Shown piece by piece: positions 1 through 8,146 of a stretch of 64,000 nucleotides of DNA. The stretch is from Streptantibioticus parmotrematis. Lineage in GTDB: Bacteria; Actinomycetota; Actinomycetes; Streptomycetales; Streptomycetaceae. How positions within the stretch are numbered: position 1 is the stretch's first letter; every line of letters begins with the position of its first letter. The position numbers and the translations under genes were made by a program. Below the pieces are notes generated by a model that was given only the letters and a program-made list of their open reading frames with translations, did not search any database and was not told the DNA's origin. The stretch spans positions 1 through 64,000 of the forward strand of contig NZ_JAINVZ010000014.1 in NCBI RefSeq assembly GCF_019890615.1, read 5' to 3'.

Positions 1-25
1 CCGCCGACGCCCACCTCGCCCACCC

Positions 26-1372
26 TCAAGAACCACCCCGTTCCCGCCCCAGCCGCAAAACCGTCACCCCCGCCTCCCGCACCCGTTCCCCCGTCCCCCG
101 CACGTCCCGCGGATCGACCTCGTGCGCGGTGCCCAGCAGCCGTACGTGGCCGTGGGCCGCCGCGCGCCGGGCCAACGACAGCAGTTCGCGGGTCTGCGCG
201 CGGTCCAGGCCCGCGTCGAGGCCGTCCGCCACGACCGTCATCGCGCGCAGCGCAGGCAACACCTCCGCCGCCTGGTCCATCTCCAGCACGCCCGGCCCGG
301 TCAGCAGCACCAACGCCAGCGCGAGGAAACGCAGTTCGCTGTCGCCGAGCCGGTCCAGCGGAGTGAGCCCCAGCGCACCGCGGTCGAGCGCCGCCAGAAC
401 GCCGTCGCCCCGGGCGCCCGCCGCGTCGCGCACCGCCTGCCGGGTCACCACCAGCCCCTCGACCGGTCCCCCGCACGCGGCCCTGGCCGCCTCGACCAGC
501 ATCGCGTGCCGGGTCCTGCACTCGCCCTTGGTGCGGTCCAGGACCGCCGAGAGGTTCTCGCAGCATCCGCGCAGCAACGTGTCGCCGACCCGCGCGGCCT
601 CGCGCATCCGCCACGGCCGCGGTTCCACCGGGAAGACCGCCCGCAGCGCGATCAGCACCTGTTCGGCCGCCGACAGCACCATCCGCTGGCCGTCCGTGGT
701 CCCCGCCACCCGCAGCGGCAGCAACGCGGTCGCCAGCCGGTCGTCGGGCAGCGGCGCGCGCGTCACCGGGACGTGCCCCGCGGTGTGCCAGGCGGCCTGC
801 ACCGTGCGCCGGGCCGGGTCGCGCAACGCGGTCGTGAGCAGCACCTTGCCGGAGGCCGTCAACCGCTCGCCCACCACGCGCAGTTCGGGTTCCGTCTGAA
901 CGGCCAGATCCAGCCGCACCGGCCCCGCGGGGCCGTCCACCACGCACCCCACGCGGAAGCCGCGCCGCCCCTGCGCGTCCGGCGGGCTCCCGGAGGGGAC
1001 GCAGGCCGCGGCGCCTCCGCGTACGGTACGGGCGACCGCCGCCGGCAGTTCCTCCCCGCAGGCCAGCGCGGCCAGGACGGCCAGCGCCTCCAGCACGCTC
1101 GACTTGCCGCTGCCCGCGCCTCCGGTCACGAGGGTGACGGGCCCGAGCGGGAAGACCGCTCCGCGGTGCGACTTGAACGCGGACAGGCGCAGTTCCACGA
1201 CCGCGGGCCGCGCCTCCGCCCCCGCCCCCGCCCCGTCAGGCCGCACGCCCCCCGCGAGAACCTCCTCCGCGACCGCCCCCTCAGGCAGTCCGCCCTCCGC
1301 AAAAGCGCCCTCCGCAGCAGCCCCCTCAGGCAATCCGACCTGGGTGAGAACCTCGGTAAGAACCTCGTCCAT
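26..1372 (-). CDS. P-loop ATPase (AAA_15/AAA_21-like), partner unknown
   Basis: 448 residues. Residues 1-56 are a low-complexity tail of EGA/AEG-type units. A RecF/SMC-like core follows: strand VELRLSAFKSHRGA, then Walker A TGGAGSGKS at 83-91. Near the C terminus are an ABC-signature-like segment (LGDSELRFLALAL) and a Walker B-like strand TVVADGLDAGLD followed by LLGTAH. The usual D-E pair of Walker B is not obvious, so hydrolysis could be weak. No nuclease or DNA-binding domain is visible, so the biological role is unknown. The gene diverges from the DUF1697 gene 80 bp away. The start given is the most upstream ATG; because of the repetitive tail, the true start could be internal. Confidence 0.7.
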   Translation of the reverse strand: MDEVLTEVLTQVGLPEGAAAEGAFAEGGLPEGAVAEEVLAGGVRPDGAGAGAEARPAVVELRLSAFKSHRGAVFPLGPVTLVTGGAGSGKSSVLEALAVLAALACGEELPAAVARTVRGGAAACVPSGSPPDAQGRRGFRVGCVVDGPAGPVRLDLAVQTEPELRVVGERLTASGKVLLTTALRDPARRTVQAAWHTAGHVPVTRAPLPDDRLATALLPLRVAGTTDGQRMVLSAAEQVLIALRAVFPVEPRPWRMREAARVGDTLLRGCCENLSAVLDRTKGECRTRHAMLVEAARAACGGPVEGLVVTRQAVRDAAGARGDGVLAALDRGALGLTPLDRLGDSELRFLALALVLLTGPGVLEMDQAAEVLPALRAMTVVADGLDAGLDRAQTRELLSLARRAAAHGHVRLLGTAHEVDPRDVRGTGERVREAGVTVLRLGRERGGS

Positions 1373-1452
1373 GACCGCGAACGTAGCCAGCCGCGTGGAC
1401 GCCGAACCGTTCCGTCCCCGGTGTCGTCCTTCGAAAGGGCTACCGTGGCCGG

Positions 1453-1992
1453 ATGACGACCTACGTGGCCCTCCTGCGCGGGATCAACCTCGGCGCCAAC
1501 AACCGCCTGCCGATGGCGCGGCTGCGCGAGATGCTCACCGCGATGGACGCCTCCGACGTGCGGACGTTGCTCCAGAGCGGCAACGCCGTGTTCGAGCACG
1601 TCGGCACCGATCCGGACGGGCTGGCCGCGGCGTTGACGTCACGGCTCGCCGACGAGGCCGGGCTCACCGTTCCCTGCGTCGTGCGCGAACTGGCCGATCT
1701 GCGCCGGGTGGTGCTGGGCAACCCGTTCGCCGGCACCGATTTCGACCCGGCGCAGCTGGTCGTCGTCTTCCTCTCCGCCCTGCCCGACACGAAGCGTTTG
1801 AACGAAATCGACCGGGACCGTTTCGCTCCTGATGAATTCAGCGTCGGAGAACGAGAGATCTACGTGCACTGCCCGACCGGACTCGCCCGTTCCAAACTGC
1901 CGATCGCCTTGTCGGACAAGCGACTCGGGGTCGTCGCGACCGCCCGCAACTGGAACACCGTCACCAAACTTGCCCTAATGGCGGACAATTAG
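1453..1992 (+). CDS. DUF1697 family protein
   Basis: 179 residues, the usual length for DUF1697. The N terminus TTYVALLRGINLGANNR carries the family hallmark (ALLRGINVG..), followed by the LLQSGNAVFE segment seen across the family. The C terminus ends in a basic, conserved-looking stretch (NWNTVTKL) typical of these proteins. No signal peptide or membrane segment. Biochemical function is not established for the family. The gene stands alone, diverging from the ATPase upstream, and is followed about 110 bp later by the lysozyme-like gene. Confidence 0.88.
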   Translation: MTTYVALLRGINLGANNRLPMARLREMLTAMDASDVRTLLQSGNAVFEHVGTDPDGLAAALTSRLADEAGLTVPCVVRELADLRRVVLGNPFAGTDFDPAQLVVVFLSALPDTKRLNEIDRDRFAPDEFSVGEREIYVHCPTGLARSKLPIALSDKRLGVVATARNWNTVTKLALMADN

Positions 1993-2104
1993 CCCTCCGG
2001 CGACGGACAATCGAAGCGGAGCGACGGTCTTTCCGGCGGTGTTCCCCGTCACCGCCGCCGTTCGCGAGCGCCGAGAGCGTCATGAGCGCCAAGGAGGTCC
2101 CCCC

Positions 2105-2932
2105 TTGCTGCAGGGCATCGACATCAGTTCCTATCAGTCGAGCGGCTATCCCACCTCTGGTCTGTCCTTCGTCTTCATCAAGGTCACCGAGGGTCTGTCA
2201 TACGTCAATCCGAAATGGAAAGCGCAGCGCACGACCGCCCGTGACGCGCATCTCGTGACCGGCTTCTACCACTACCCGCACATCGTCAACTCGCCCACCG
2301 CGGAGGCGGACCACTTCCTCGCGCAGCTCGACCTCGCGGCGGGTGACGTCGTCTGCCTCGACTGGGAGTGGTACGGGCAGAAGGTGAGCGACGCCAAGGC
2401 GCGCTACTACAAAGACGCATGGATCGCGCACGTGCGGTCTAAGGCCCCGGGCCACCGGGTGGTCCTCTACTGCGACCGTTCCAACTGGGTGACCGTGGAC
2501 ACCGATGCGAACTGCGGCGACGGCCTGTGGATCGCCGATTACACGACGCCGGGCAAGCCGCGTATCAAGCACCACTGGACGTTCCACCAGTACGCGGACT
2601 CGCCAGAGGACGAGAACGTGGCGAACTTCGCTTCCGTCGACGCGCTGCGCGCCTGGGCGCACGCCCCGCACGCCCCACACGCGGCGAGTGCGCCGGGCGC
2701 CCCCTCCGGCGGGGTCAACACGGCTCCGCCAAGCGGACCACCCGCACCCGCGTCCGGCAGCGCGCCACAGACGTCCTCCGGGGCGGTTCCTGGGCAGCAG
2801 TCCGCGGGCGGCCACGACATCGCGTCCGGGGCGGCCTCCGGGAGCCCGTCCCAGGCCACGGGCGGTGCCGGGGACGAGCGCCCGCCGGGGTCCGGCACGG
2901 ATGCCGGCGGCTATCCGAATCCCGGTTCGTAA
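2105..2932 (+). CDS. GH25 lysozyme-like muramidase with Pro/Ala/Gly-rich tail
   Basis: Glycoside hydrolase family 25 enzymes cleave the MurNAc-GlcNAc bond of peptidoglycan. Residues 1-190 form the domain: GIDISSYQ (D6) near the start, FIKVTEG, GFYHYPH, and the catalytic strand CLDWEW with D86 and E88. Residues about 195-275 are a disordered Pro/Ala/Gly/Ser tail. I chose the TTG at 2105 because AAGGAGG lies at 2091-2097, 7 nt upstream; an in-frame GTG at 2039 lacks such a site. With this start there is no signal peptide, so secretion would need a non-classical route, as for phage or tailocin-type endolysins. It sits just upstream of the chaplin gene, in a cell-surface context. Confidence 0.85.
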   Translation: MLQGIDISSYQSSGYPTSGLSFVFIKVTEGLSYVNPKWKAQRTTARDAHLVTGFYHYPHIVNSPTAEADHFLAQLDLAAGDVVCLDWEWYGQKVSDAKARYYKDAWIAHVRSKAPGHRVVLYCDRSNWVTVDTDANCGDGLWIADYTTPGKPRIKHHWTFHQYADSPEDENVANFASVDALRAWAHAPHAPHAASAPGAPSGGVNTAPPSGPPAPASGSAPQTSSGAVPGQQSAGGHDIASGAASGSPSQATGGAGDERPPGSGTDAGGYPNPGS

Positions 2933-3071
2933 AGCCGGAGTTCGACAGGCTACCGACTCGATTGAGTGAAATCCGTATGAGCCACGAATGACCCATAACT
3001 TCCGTGGCGCCGAGGCGTTTTCCCCGGTGCGGGCATGTGTCCCGCAAGCATTTCCGGAAGGCAGGAAACCC

Positions 3072-3791
3072 ATGAAACAGGTCGCCAGAAAGGGTCTGGT
3101 CACCGCGTTGGCCGCGGGTGGCGTGCTGGCCGCCGCCGGAGGCTACGCATACGCGGACTCGGGAGCGGCCGGCGTCGCCGCCGGATCCCCCGGGGTGCTG
3201 TCCGGCAACCTGGTGCAGCTCCCGGTGGACGTGCCCGTCAACGTGTGCGGCAACACCGTCAACGTGGTGGGACTGCTCAACCCGACCACGGGCAACGCGT
3301 GCGCCAACACCTCCCACGGCGGCGGCCACGCGCACCCGCTGCACTCGGGCGGTTCGGCCACGCAGCACGCGGGCGGGACCCACGGCGGCGCGGTCAACGG
3401 CGGTGGCGCCGGGGCCGAGGGCGCGGCCGAGGGCTCGCCGGGCGTCCTGTCCGGCAACGGGATCCAGCTGCCGATCGACCTGCCCGTCAACGTCAGCGGC
3501 AACTCGGTGAACGTCGTCGGCGTCGGCAACCCGGCCTTCGGCAACACCTCCGTCAACCACGAGGGCCACCCGCCCACGACCCACCCGTGCCCGCCGGCTC
3601 CCCACAAGCCGGCCGCGCCCAAGCCGGCCGCCCCGGTCCACCACTCCACCCCGCGGGCCGAAACCCCGGTCAGCGAGGCCATGCTGGCGCACACCGGCGC
3701 ACAGGGCGTGAGCGTCCTCGTCCCGGCCAGCGCGACCGCGCTGGTGGGCGGCTTCCTGCTGTACCGCAGGTTCCGCCCGGGCAGGGCCTGA
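3072..3791 (+). CDS. Long chaplin, two chaplin domains plus sortase signal
   Basis: Chaplins are amyloid-forming surface proteins that let aerial hyphae leave the water film. Long chaplins are wall-anchored by sortase. The 239 residues show a signal peptide (1-29, KQVARKG then AAAGGYAYA), chaplin domain 1 at about 39-79 with C59 and C77, a Gly/His-rich linker, chaplin domain 2 at about 122-162, a Pro/Lys linker, LAHTG at 205-209, a hydrophobic stretch and a basic tail (RRFRPGRA). Domain 2 has Ser at both Cys positions (142, 160). The ATG at 3072 follows GGAAGGCAGG. An upstream in-frame ATG at 2988 would add 28 residues before the signal peptide and is unlikely. A terminator follows at 3895. 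Confidence 0.93.
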   Translation: MKQVARKGLVTALAAGGVLAAAGGYAYADSGAAGVAAGSPGVLSGNLVQLPVDVPVNVCGNTVNVVGLLNPTTGNACANTSHGGGHAHPLHSGGSATQHAGGTHGGAVNGGGAGAEGAAEGSPGVLSGNGIQLPIDLPVNVSGNSVNVVGVGNPAFGNTSVNHEGHPPTTHPCPPAPHKPAAPKPAAPVHHSTPRAETPVSEAMLAHTGAQGVSVLVPASATALVGGFLLYRRFRPGRA

Positions 3792-3894
3792 CACCACGTC
3801 GGTCCGGTCCGCGTTCGACGTACTACCGGACCGGCTCACGGGTGCCCCGCCCCGGACCGAACCCCGCGTCCGGCAGCGGCAGCACGCCCACCCA

Positions 3895-3929
3895 CTGCGC
3901 CCCCGCCCATCCTCCTGGCGGGGGCGCAG
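3895..3929 (+). terminator. Hairpin terminator after the chaplin gene
   Basis: Perfect 13-bp arms CTGCGCCCCCGCC (3895-3907) and GGCGGGGGCGCAG (3917-3929) with a 9-nt loop. It lies between the chaplin gene (+) and the convergent XRE-like gene (-), so it may act on both strands. There is no long U-tract, as is common in high-GC actinomycetes. Confidence 0.75.
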
Positions 3930-4048
3930 TCCGTTCGCGGCCCGTGCCGCCCCTCCGGCCCCGGTCCACCACACCCTCGCCACGCCTCCTGTCTCAGACC
4001 GTTCAGCCCCCGCCACGCCCCCGGCCTCGACCCGTGCCGCCGCCCCCC

Positions 4049-4987
4049 TCAGTCCCACTCCCACCGGATCCCGTACATCCCCGCGTCCAGGTCGGACAGC
4101 GCGAGGTGGGCGCTGTTGCTGTTGCCGATCCACAGCGGGCCCAGGCTCTGCTCGGGTGTCCCGCGGCGCGGTGAGTAGAAGCCCGCGCACCGCGCGGGTA
4201 TCGCCTTCGCGTCGAATTCGACCTCCAGCACCAGCACGGCGGCCGGCCGGTAGAGCGAGTGGCGGGTGTAGTTCTGCGGGGGCCCTTGCGGGGTCGCGGT
4301 GTACGAGACGTATTCCACCGTCGCGGTGTCGCCGGTGTTGAGCATGCGGTCGAGGATGAACTCGGCGACGGAGTACCCGGTGCCCGGATCGGTGCGGACC
4401 CGGCCGAGGCGGGCCGCGTGCACCGCCTCGAAGCGCGTCGGGGAGCCGTCCGTGTGCGTGACCGCGATGATGCGGTCGACCCCGTCGGTCTCGGCCCGTA
4501 CGACCTTGCGTATCCGGGTCTCGCCCAGCGTGCGGTCCGTGGCGACGCGTTCCCGCAAGTGCGTGTAGACCGTGGAGACCGCCCAGAGCGAACGCGGTGC
4601 GTCCTTCTCCAGGCCGCTCAACGTGCGGTCGAGATCACTGGAGTCGGTCCACAGGGCGCCGGTCGGCAGCGGGGTGGACGGCGCCGACCAGCGGCCCCGG
4701 GAGCGACGCGGGCCGAGCAGGGTCATGAGGGTGTTGGGCGCGAGGTCGAGGATCTCCTCCAGTAAGCCGACCGCCCGGAGCGAGTCGGCGCGCTCCGGGC
4801 GGTTGCTGCCGCGTTGCCAGTAGCTCAGGGCGGCGGCGCTGACGCGTACACCTCGTTCGTCCAGTTTGCTGCTGATGCGGTTGAGGCTGAGTCCGCTGCG
4901 GTCGATGGCGGTGCGCAGCGCTTCGCTGAACGGGCCGGTGTGCAGGGCGCGTTCGATCTCGGACGGAGGTCGATGTCTCTCAGGCAT
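4049..4987 (-). CDS. XRE-like helix-turn-helix regulator with large C-terminal domain
   Basis: 312 residues. An N-terminal helix-turn-helix spans residues 17-60 (SEALRTAIDRSGLSLNRIS...VSAAALSYWQRG), similar to XRE/Cro folds. A C-terminal region of about 200 residues follows, rich in beta strands (TVEYVSYT, VLVLEVEFD, FYSPRRG); I do not recognise a named domain in it. No membrane segment or signal. It converges on the chaplin gene and is separated by about 560 bp of non-coding DNA from the small secreted peptide gene. A role in development or surface biology is only suggested by position. Confidence 0.7.
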   Translation of the reverse strand: MPERHRPPSEIERALHTGPFSEALRTAIDRSGLSLNRISSKLDERGVRVSAAALSYWQRGSNRPERADSLRAVGLLEEILDLAPNTLMTLLGPRRSRGRWSAPSTPLPTGALWTDSSDLDRTLSGLEKDAPRSLWAVSTVYTHLRERVATDRTLGETRIRKVVRAETDGVDRIIAVTHTDGSPTRFEAVHAARLGRVRTDPGTGYSVAEFILDRMLNTGDTATVEYVSYTATPQGPPQNYTRHSLYRPAAVLVLEVEFDAKAIPARCAGFYSPRRGTPEQSLGPLWIGNSNSAHLALSDLDAGMYGIRWEWD

Positions 4988-5265
4988 GGGGGGGCGCGCT
5001 TCCTGATGCTCGTTCGGTCATGTGACGTGGCGATATGGGGAGGGTTGTCGCGGGATCCGGAACACGGGAGTGGGGGCGCGATCCGTATACAGGGGAAGGG
5101 CTGGACCGGAAAGACGGTCGGCGAAGTGGGGCTAGATGGTGGTGCCGTCGCCATATAGCTGTCAAGTCTCACAACTGAACGGAAAGTCAGTGGGGTTTGC
5201 GGAACCCGGCTGCCCCGGTGAACCGACGTTCCCTTCAAGGGAGTCGAATGCCCTGGTGAGAGGCC

Positions 5266-5296
5266 TTGACCGGGTTCTCAGGGACGAGGCTACATT
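5266..5296 (+). promoter_or_regulatory. Candidate promoter
   Basis: TTGACC (5266-5271), a 19-nt spacer, then TACATT (5291-5296). The spacer is at the long end for a housekeeping sigma factor. It would drive the repeats and the small secreted peptide gene downstream. Confidence 0.35.
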
Positions 5297-5372
5297 CTCT
5301 CGCAGCCGACCGGGACGACATCGGGAGCAGGGGTTCCGGGGACTCGGGTACGTCCCGGTCGGCCTCCCCTTC

Positions 5373-5426
5373 AACGCTCTGTCGAATGTCAACGCCCTGT
5401 CGAATGTCAACGGTTTGTCGAATTCG
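5373..5426. repeat. Three tandem 18-bp direct repeats
   Basis: Units begin at 5373, 5391 and 5409. The first two, AACGCTCTGTCGAATGTC and AACGCCCTGTCGAATGTC, differ by one base; the third, AACGGTTTGTCGAATTCG, has drifted. They lie between the candidate promoter and the gene at 5550, where a leader-bound or DNA-bound regulator could act. Confidence 0.8.
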
Positions 5427-5549
5427 GAGGAACGGGGTCGGCGGTCCGGAATGCGCTGACGGTCTTCCGACGGCGTTCGCAACGATTTCCCGTCCGACGC
5501 CCGCGCGCAGCACTCACGACCGCCTCCCCCTTCACGAAGGGATTCCCCC

Positions 5550-5711
5550 ATGCACACAACCGTTGTCGCCCTCAGCGGCACGGCTGCCCTCGGGCTGATG
5601 TCGGCCGTCGGCGTGGAGGTCGCACTCGACAGCAGGGGCGACGGCACCACCAAGTCGTACGCGGAGATCGCCCCGCAGCGCTCGTGGATCAAGAAGACGG
5701 CAGGCGTCTGA
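5550..5711 (+). CDS. Small putative secreted peptide (53 aa)
   Basis: 53 codons from an ATG preceded by ACGAAGGG (5534-5541). The N terminus MHTTVVALSGTAALGLMSA is hydrophobic and could be an export signal or single membrane helix. The remainder is short and polar (DSRGDGTTKSYAEIAP, ending IKKTAGV). No family is recognised. The next gene, a secreted acid phosphatase, starts 67 bp downstream on the same strand and may be co-transcribed. The reading frame could be fortuitous, but the ribosome binding site and actinomycete codon bias favour a real gene. Confidence 0.5.
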   Translation: MHTTVVALSGTAALGLMSAVGVEVALDSRGDGTTKSYAEIAPQRSWIKKTAGV

Positions 5712-5778
5712 CCGCCTCCGCCCATTCCGCGTACACCGCCCGGGCGTTCTCCGTCCACCCTCCATCGAAGGAGCATCG

Positions 5779-6630
5779 TTGAGAACACGGCTGATATCGG
5801 CCACGTCCACCACCGCCAGGATGGCCCTCGCCGCGGCGCTGAGCGCGGTACTGGCCGGCGCGGGAGTCGCCGCCGCGGCCACCGGCGGCACGCAGAACGG
5901 CCCCACGGCCACCACTGCCGCGGTCGCACCCGCCCCCACCCCGCCGCCCGACTACAAGCGCGTCGGCTCGGAGCCGCGCAACCTCGACCAGCTCAAGGCG
6001 CAGATCAACGCCTACTACAACGGCTACACCGACGCCTCCGGCCACCACCACATCGGCCCGCACAGCCAGTGGGCGGCCGACGTCGCCACCCAGATCGGCA
6101 AGGCCAAGGCGTACCTCGAAGAACGCCTCGCCCATCACGCCCCGCGCGTCCCGGCGATCATGCTGGACATCGACGACACGTCCATCTCCACCTACCCCGT
6201 CAACGCCGACTACGACTTCGGCGGCGGCGCGGACGCGAGCGCGGCGGACGCGCAGGCCGACGCGGACAACACCTACCCGGTCGTCCAGCCCACGTTGGAC
6301 CTCGCCACGTGGGCGCACGCGCACGGCGTGAAGGTCGTCTTCATCACCGGCAGGCACGACAACCTCACCACGGTCACCCGCAACCAGCTCACCGGCCTGG
6401 GCTTCCCCATCGACGGCCTCTACCTGCGCCCGAAGAGCGACCCGCCGCCCTACCTGCCGTGCGGCACCTCTTGCACCGCGGAGCCGTTCAAGTCCAACAC
6501 CCGCAAGTACCTGGAGCAGAGCCAGGGTTACGACTTCATCGAGGCGATCGGCGACCAGGTGAGCGACTACGCGGGCGGCTACGACGACCGCGGCTTCAAG
6601 CTCCCGAACCCCATGTACAACATCCCCTGA
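5779..6630 (+). CDS. Secreted HAD-family acid phosphatase (class B/IIIB-like)
   Basis: 283 residues. It hydrolyses phosphomonoesters outside the cell, by family. A signal peptide covers about 1-34 (MRTRLIS..., AAALSAVLAGAGVAAA). A Pro/Thr linker precedes the HAD core: motif I AIMLDIDDTSIST with nucleophile D130 and D132, motif II VVFITGRHDN near 195, and motif III/IV EAIGDQVSDYAGG near 256. The TTG start at 5779 has GAAGGAG 6-7 nt upstream. The sedolisin gene follows 64 bp later on the same strand, so the two may form an extracellular hydrolase operon with the small peptide upstream. Confidence 0.85.
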   Translation: MRTRLISATSTTARMALAAALSAVLAGAGVAAAATGGTQNGPTATTAAVAPAPTPPPDYKRVGSEPRNLDQLKAQINAYYNGYTDASGHHHIGPHSQWAADVATQIGKAKAYLEERLAHHAPRVPAIMLDIDDTSISTYPVNADYDFGGGADASAADAQADADNTYPVVQPTLDLATWAHAHGVKVVFITGRHDNLTTVTRNQLTGLGFPIDGLYLRPKSDPPPYLPCGTSCTAEPFKSNTRKYLEQSQGYDFIEAIGDQVSDYAGGYDDRGFKLPNPMYNIP

Positions 6631-6694
6631 CGCCCCGTCAGTCGGTCCGGCACGGGCCCCCTCCCCCTCACCACCCTCACTCCAAGGAATTCGC

Positions 6695-7960
6695 ATGCCC
6701 AAGCACACCCTCAAGCGCCACAGAACCCTCATAGCCGCCGTGAGTTCCGGCGCCCTCGCCGTCACCGCGCTCGCGGTGGCCGGAACAGCCGGCGCCGCAC
6801 CGGCCACCGCCACCGCGCACACCGCCACCACCTCCCACCCCGCCTGGCGTCAGCTCTGCGGAGCGCCCAGCACGACCGTCGCCTCCTGCGACGTCCTCCA
6901 GGTGACGAACCCCGTCGAGCACGTCTCGGCGTTCGGCGTGAGTCCCCATGCCACGCCTTCCGGTTACGGGTCGGGTGATCTCCAGAGCGCTTACGGGCTG
7001 CCCGCGAACGGCGGTTCCGGCCAGACGATCGCCGTGATCGACGCCTACGACGACCCGGACGCCGCGAGCAACCTGGCCACGTACCGCAAGCAGTACGGCC
7101 TGCCCGCCTGCACCGCGTCCAACGGCTGCTTCAAGGAGGTCAACTCCTCCGGCAAGTCCAGCCCGTTGCCCTCGAAGGCGAGCGCGAACCAGGGCGCGGA
7201 GGACTCCCTCGACCTGGACCTGGTCTCCGCCGTCGCTCCGGACGCGAAGATCCTGTTCGTCGAGGCGAGCAAGGGCGGGGTGTCCGACATGGGCGCGGCC
7301 GTGAACGAGGCCGTCGAGCTGGGCGCCAAGTTCGTGTCCAACAGCTACATATGGAAGGAGAGTTCGTCCGATCCCACCTATGACAAGGACTACTACGACC
7401 ACCCCGGGGTCGCGGTGGTCGCGGGCAGCGGCGACTGGGACTACTCGTGGGGTGTCGGCTACCCCTCCTCCTCCCCGTACGTGGTCTCGGTGGGCGGCAC
7501 CTCGCTGGTCAAGTCGTCGAACACCCGGGGCTGGAACGAGACGGTGTGGAACACCAAGTCCGGTGAGGGCACCGGCTCGGGCTGCTCGGCGTACGAGCCG
7601 AAGCCGTCGTGGCAGAAGGACACCGGCTGCTCGAAGCGCATGACCGCGGACGTCGCGGCGGTGGCCGACCCCGGGCACGGTGTCGCGGTCTACGACAGCT
7701 ACCAGGAGAAGGGCTGGGGCGTGTACGGCGGCACCAGCGCGGCCACTCCGGTCATCGCCGGCGTCTACGCCGACGCGGGCACCCCGGCGTCCGGCTCGAA
7801 CCCGGCGTCCTTCCCGTACGCGGACCCGGGCGCGCTCAACGACGTGACCAGCGGTGACAACGGCAGTTGCTCGCCCGCGTACTTCTGCACGGCGGAGAAG
7901 GGCTACGACGGCCCGACCGGCCTCGGCACCCCGAACGGCACGGCCGCCTTCCACGACTGA
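6695..7960 (+). CDS. Secreted sedolisin-type (S53) serine-carboxyl peptidase
   Basis: 421 residues with a signal peptide (1-35, ending AGTAGAAPA). The catalytic set is visible: E169 and D173 (E-x3-D in AEDSLDLDLVSAVAPDA), oxyanion D247 in SGDWDYSW, and S348 in YGGTSAATP. The C-terminal calcium-site region DVTSGDNGSC...GLGTPNG is also of family type. Sedolisins normally carry a prodomain of roughly 170-200 residues; only about 60 residues separate the signal from the catalytic domain here. Four Cys in an insert (GSGCSAYEP, DTGCSKR) and at the C terminus (NGSC, YFCTA) may form disulfides. It follows the acid phosphatase gene. Confidence 0.87.
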   Translation: MPKHTLKRHRTLIAAVSSGALAVTALAVAGTAGAAPATATAHTATTSHPAWRQLCGAPSTTVASCDVLQVTNPVEHVSAFGVSPHATPSGYGSGDLQSAYGLPANGGSGQTIAVIDAYDDPDAASNLATYRKQYGLPACTASNGCFKEVNSSGKSSPLPSKASANQGAEDSLDLDLVSAVAPDAKILFVEASKGGVSDMGAAVNEAVELGAKFVSNSYIWKESSSDPTYDKDYYDHPGVAVVAGSGDWDYSWGVGYPSSSPYVVSVGGTSLVKSSNTRGWNETVWNTKSGEGTGSGCSAYEPKPSWQKDTGCSKRMTADVAAVADPGHGVAVYDSYQEKGWGVYGGTSAATPVIAGVYADAGTPASGSNPASFPYADPGALNDVTSGDNGSCSPAYFCTAEKGYDGPTGLGTPNGTAAFHD

Positions 7961-8146
7961 GCCAAACACCGCCGGTAGTAGAAGAGTTGGGGCACACAGC
8001 CCTCCGAAGTCAGCCGTGCCCCGCGCCCCGTTCCCTCACCGGCGCCGGGGCACGGCTCTCCGCCGTAACCGGTCGCGCCGATCGCGGGTCGGCGGGACAC
8101 TGCCACCAAGCGGCTTACGTGTAGGGCCACTTGAGAGAATCCCGAC

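Larger units (their letters stand above)
4988..5549. other. Long divergent intergenic region
   Basis: About 560 bp with no convincing gene. It must hold the promoter of the regulator reading left (possible -35 TTGACA as the complement of 5162-5167, no good -10 found) and of the genes reading right. A promoter candidate (5266-5296) and three 18-bp repeats (5373-5426) are listed separately. A 107-codon plus-strand frame at 5136-5459 has neither a ribosome binding site nor family-like sequence. Confidence 0.6.

Noticed and set aside
122-1456. Long plus-strand frame of 444 codons across the ATPase gene
   Set aside because: It is the antisense of the ATPase gene, is Arg/Gln/Pro-rich and has no domain; such open antisense frames are expected at this GC content.
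5136-5459. 107-codon plus-strand frame before the small peptide gene
   Set aside because: No ribosome binding site, low-complexity repeats arising from the 18-bp units, and no family match.
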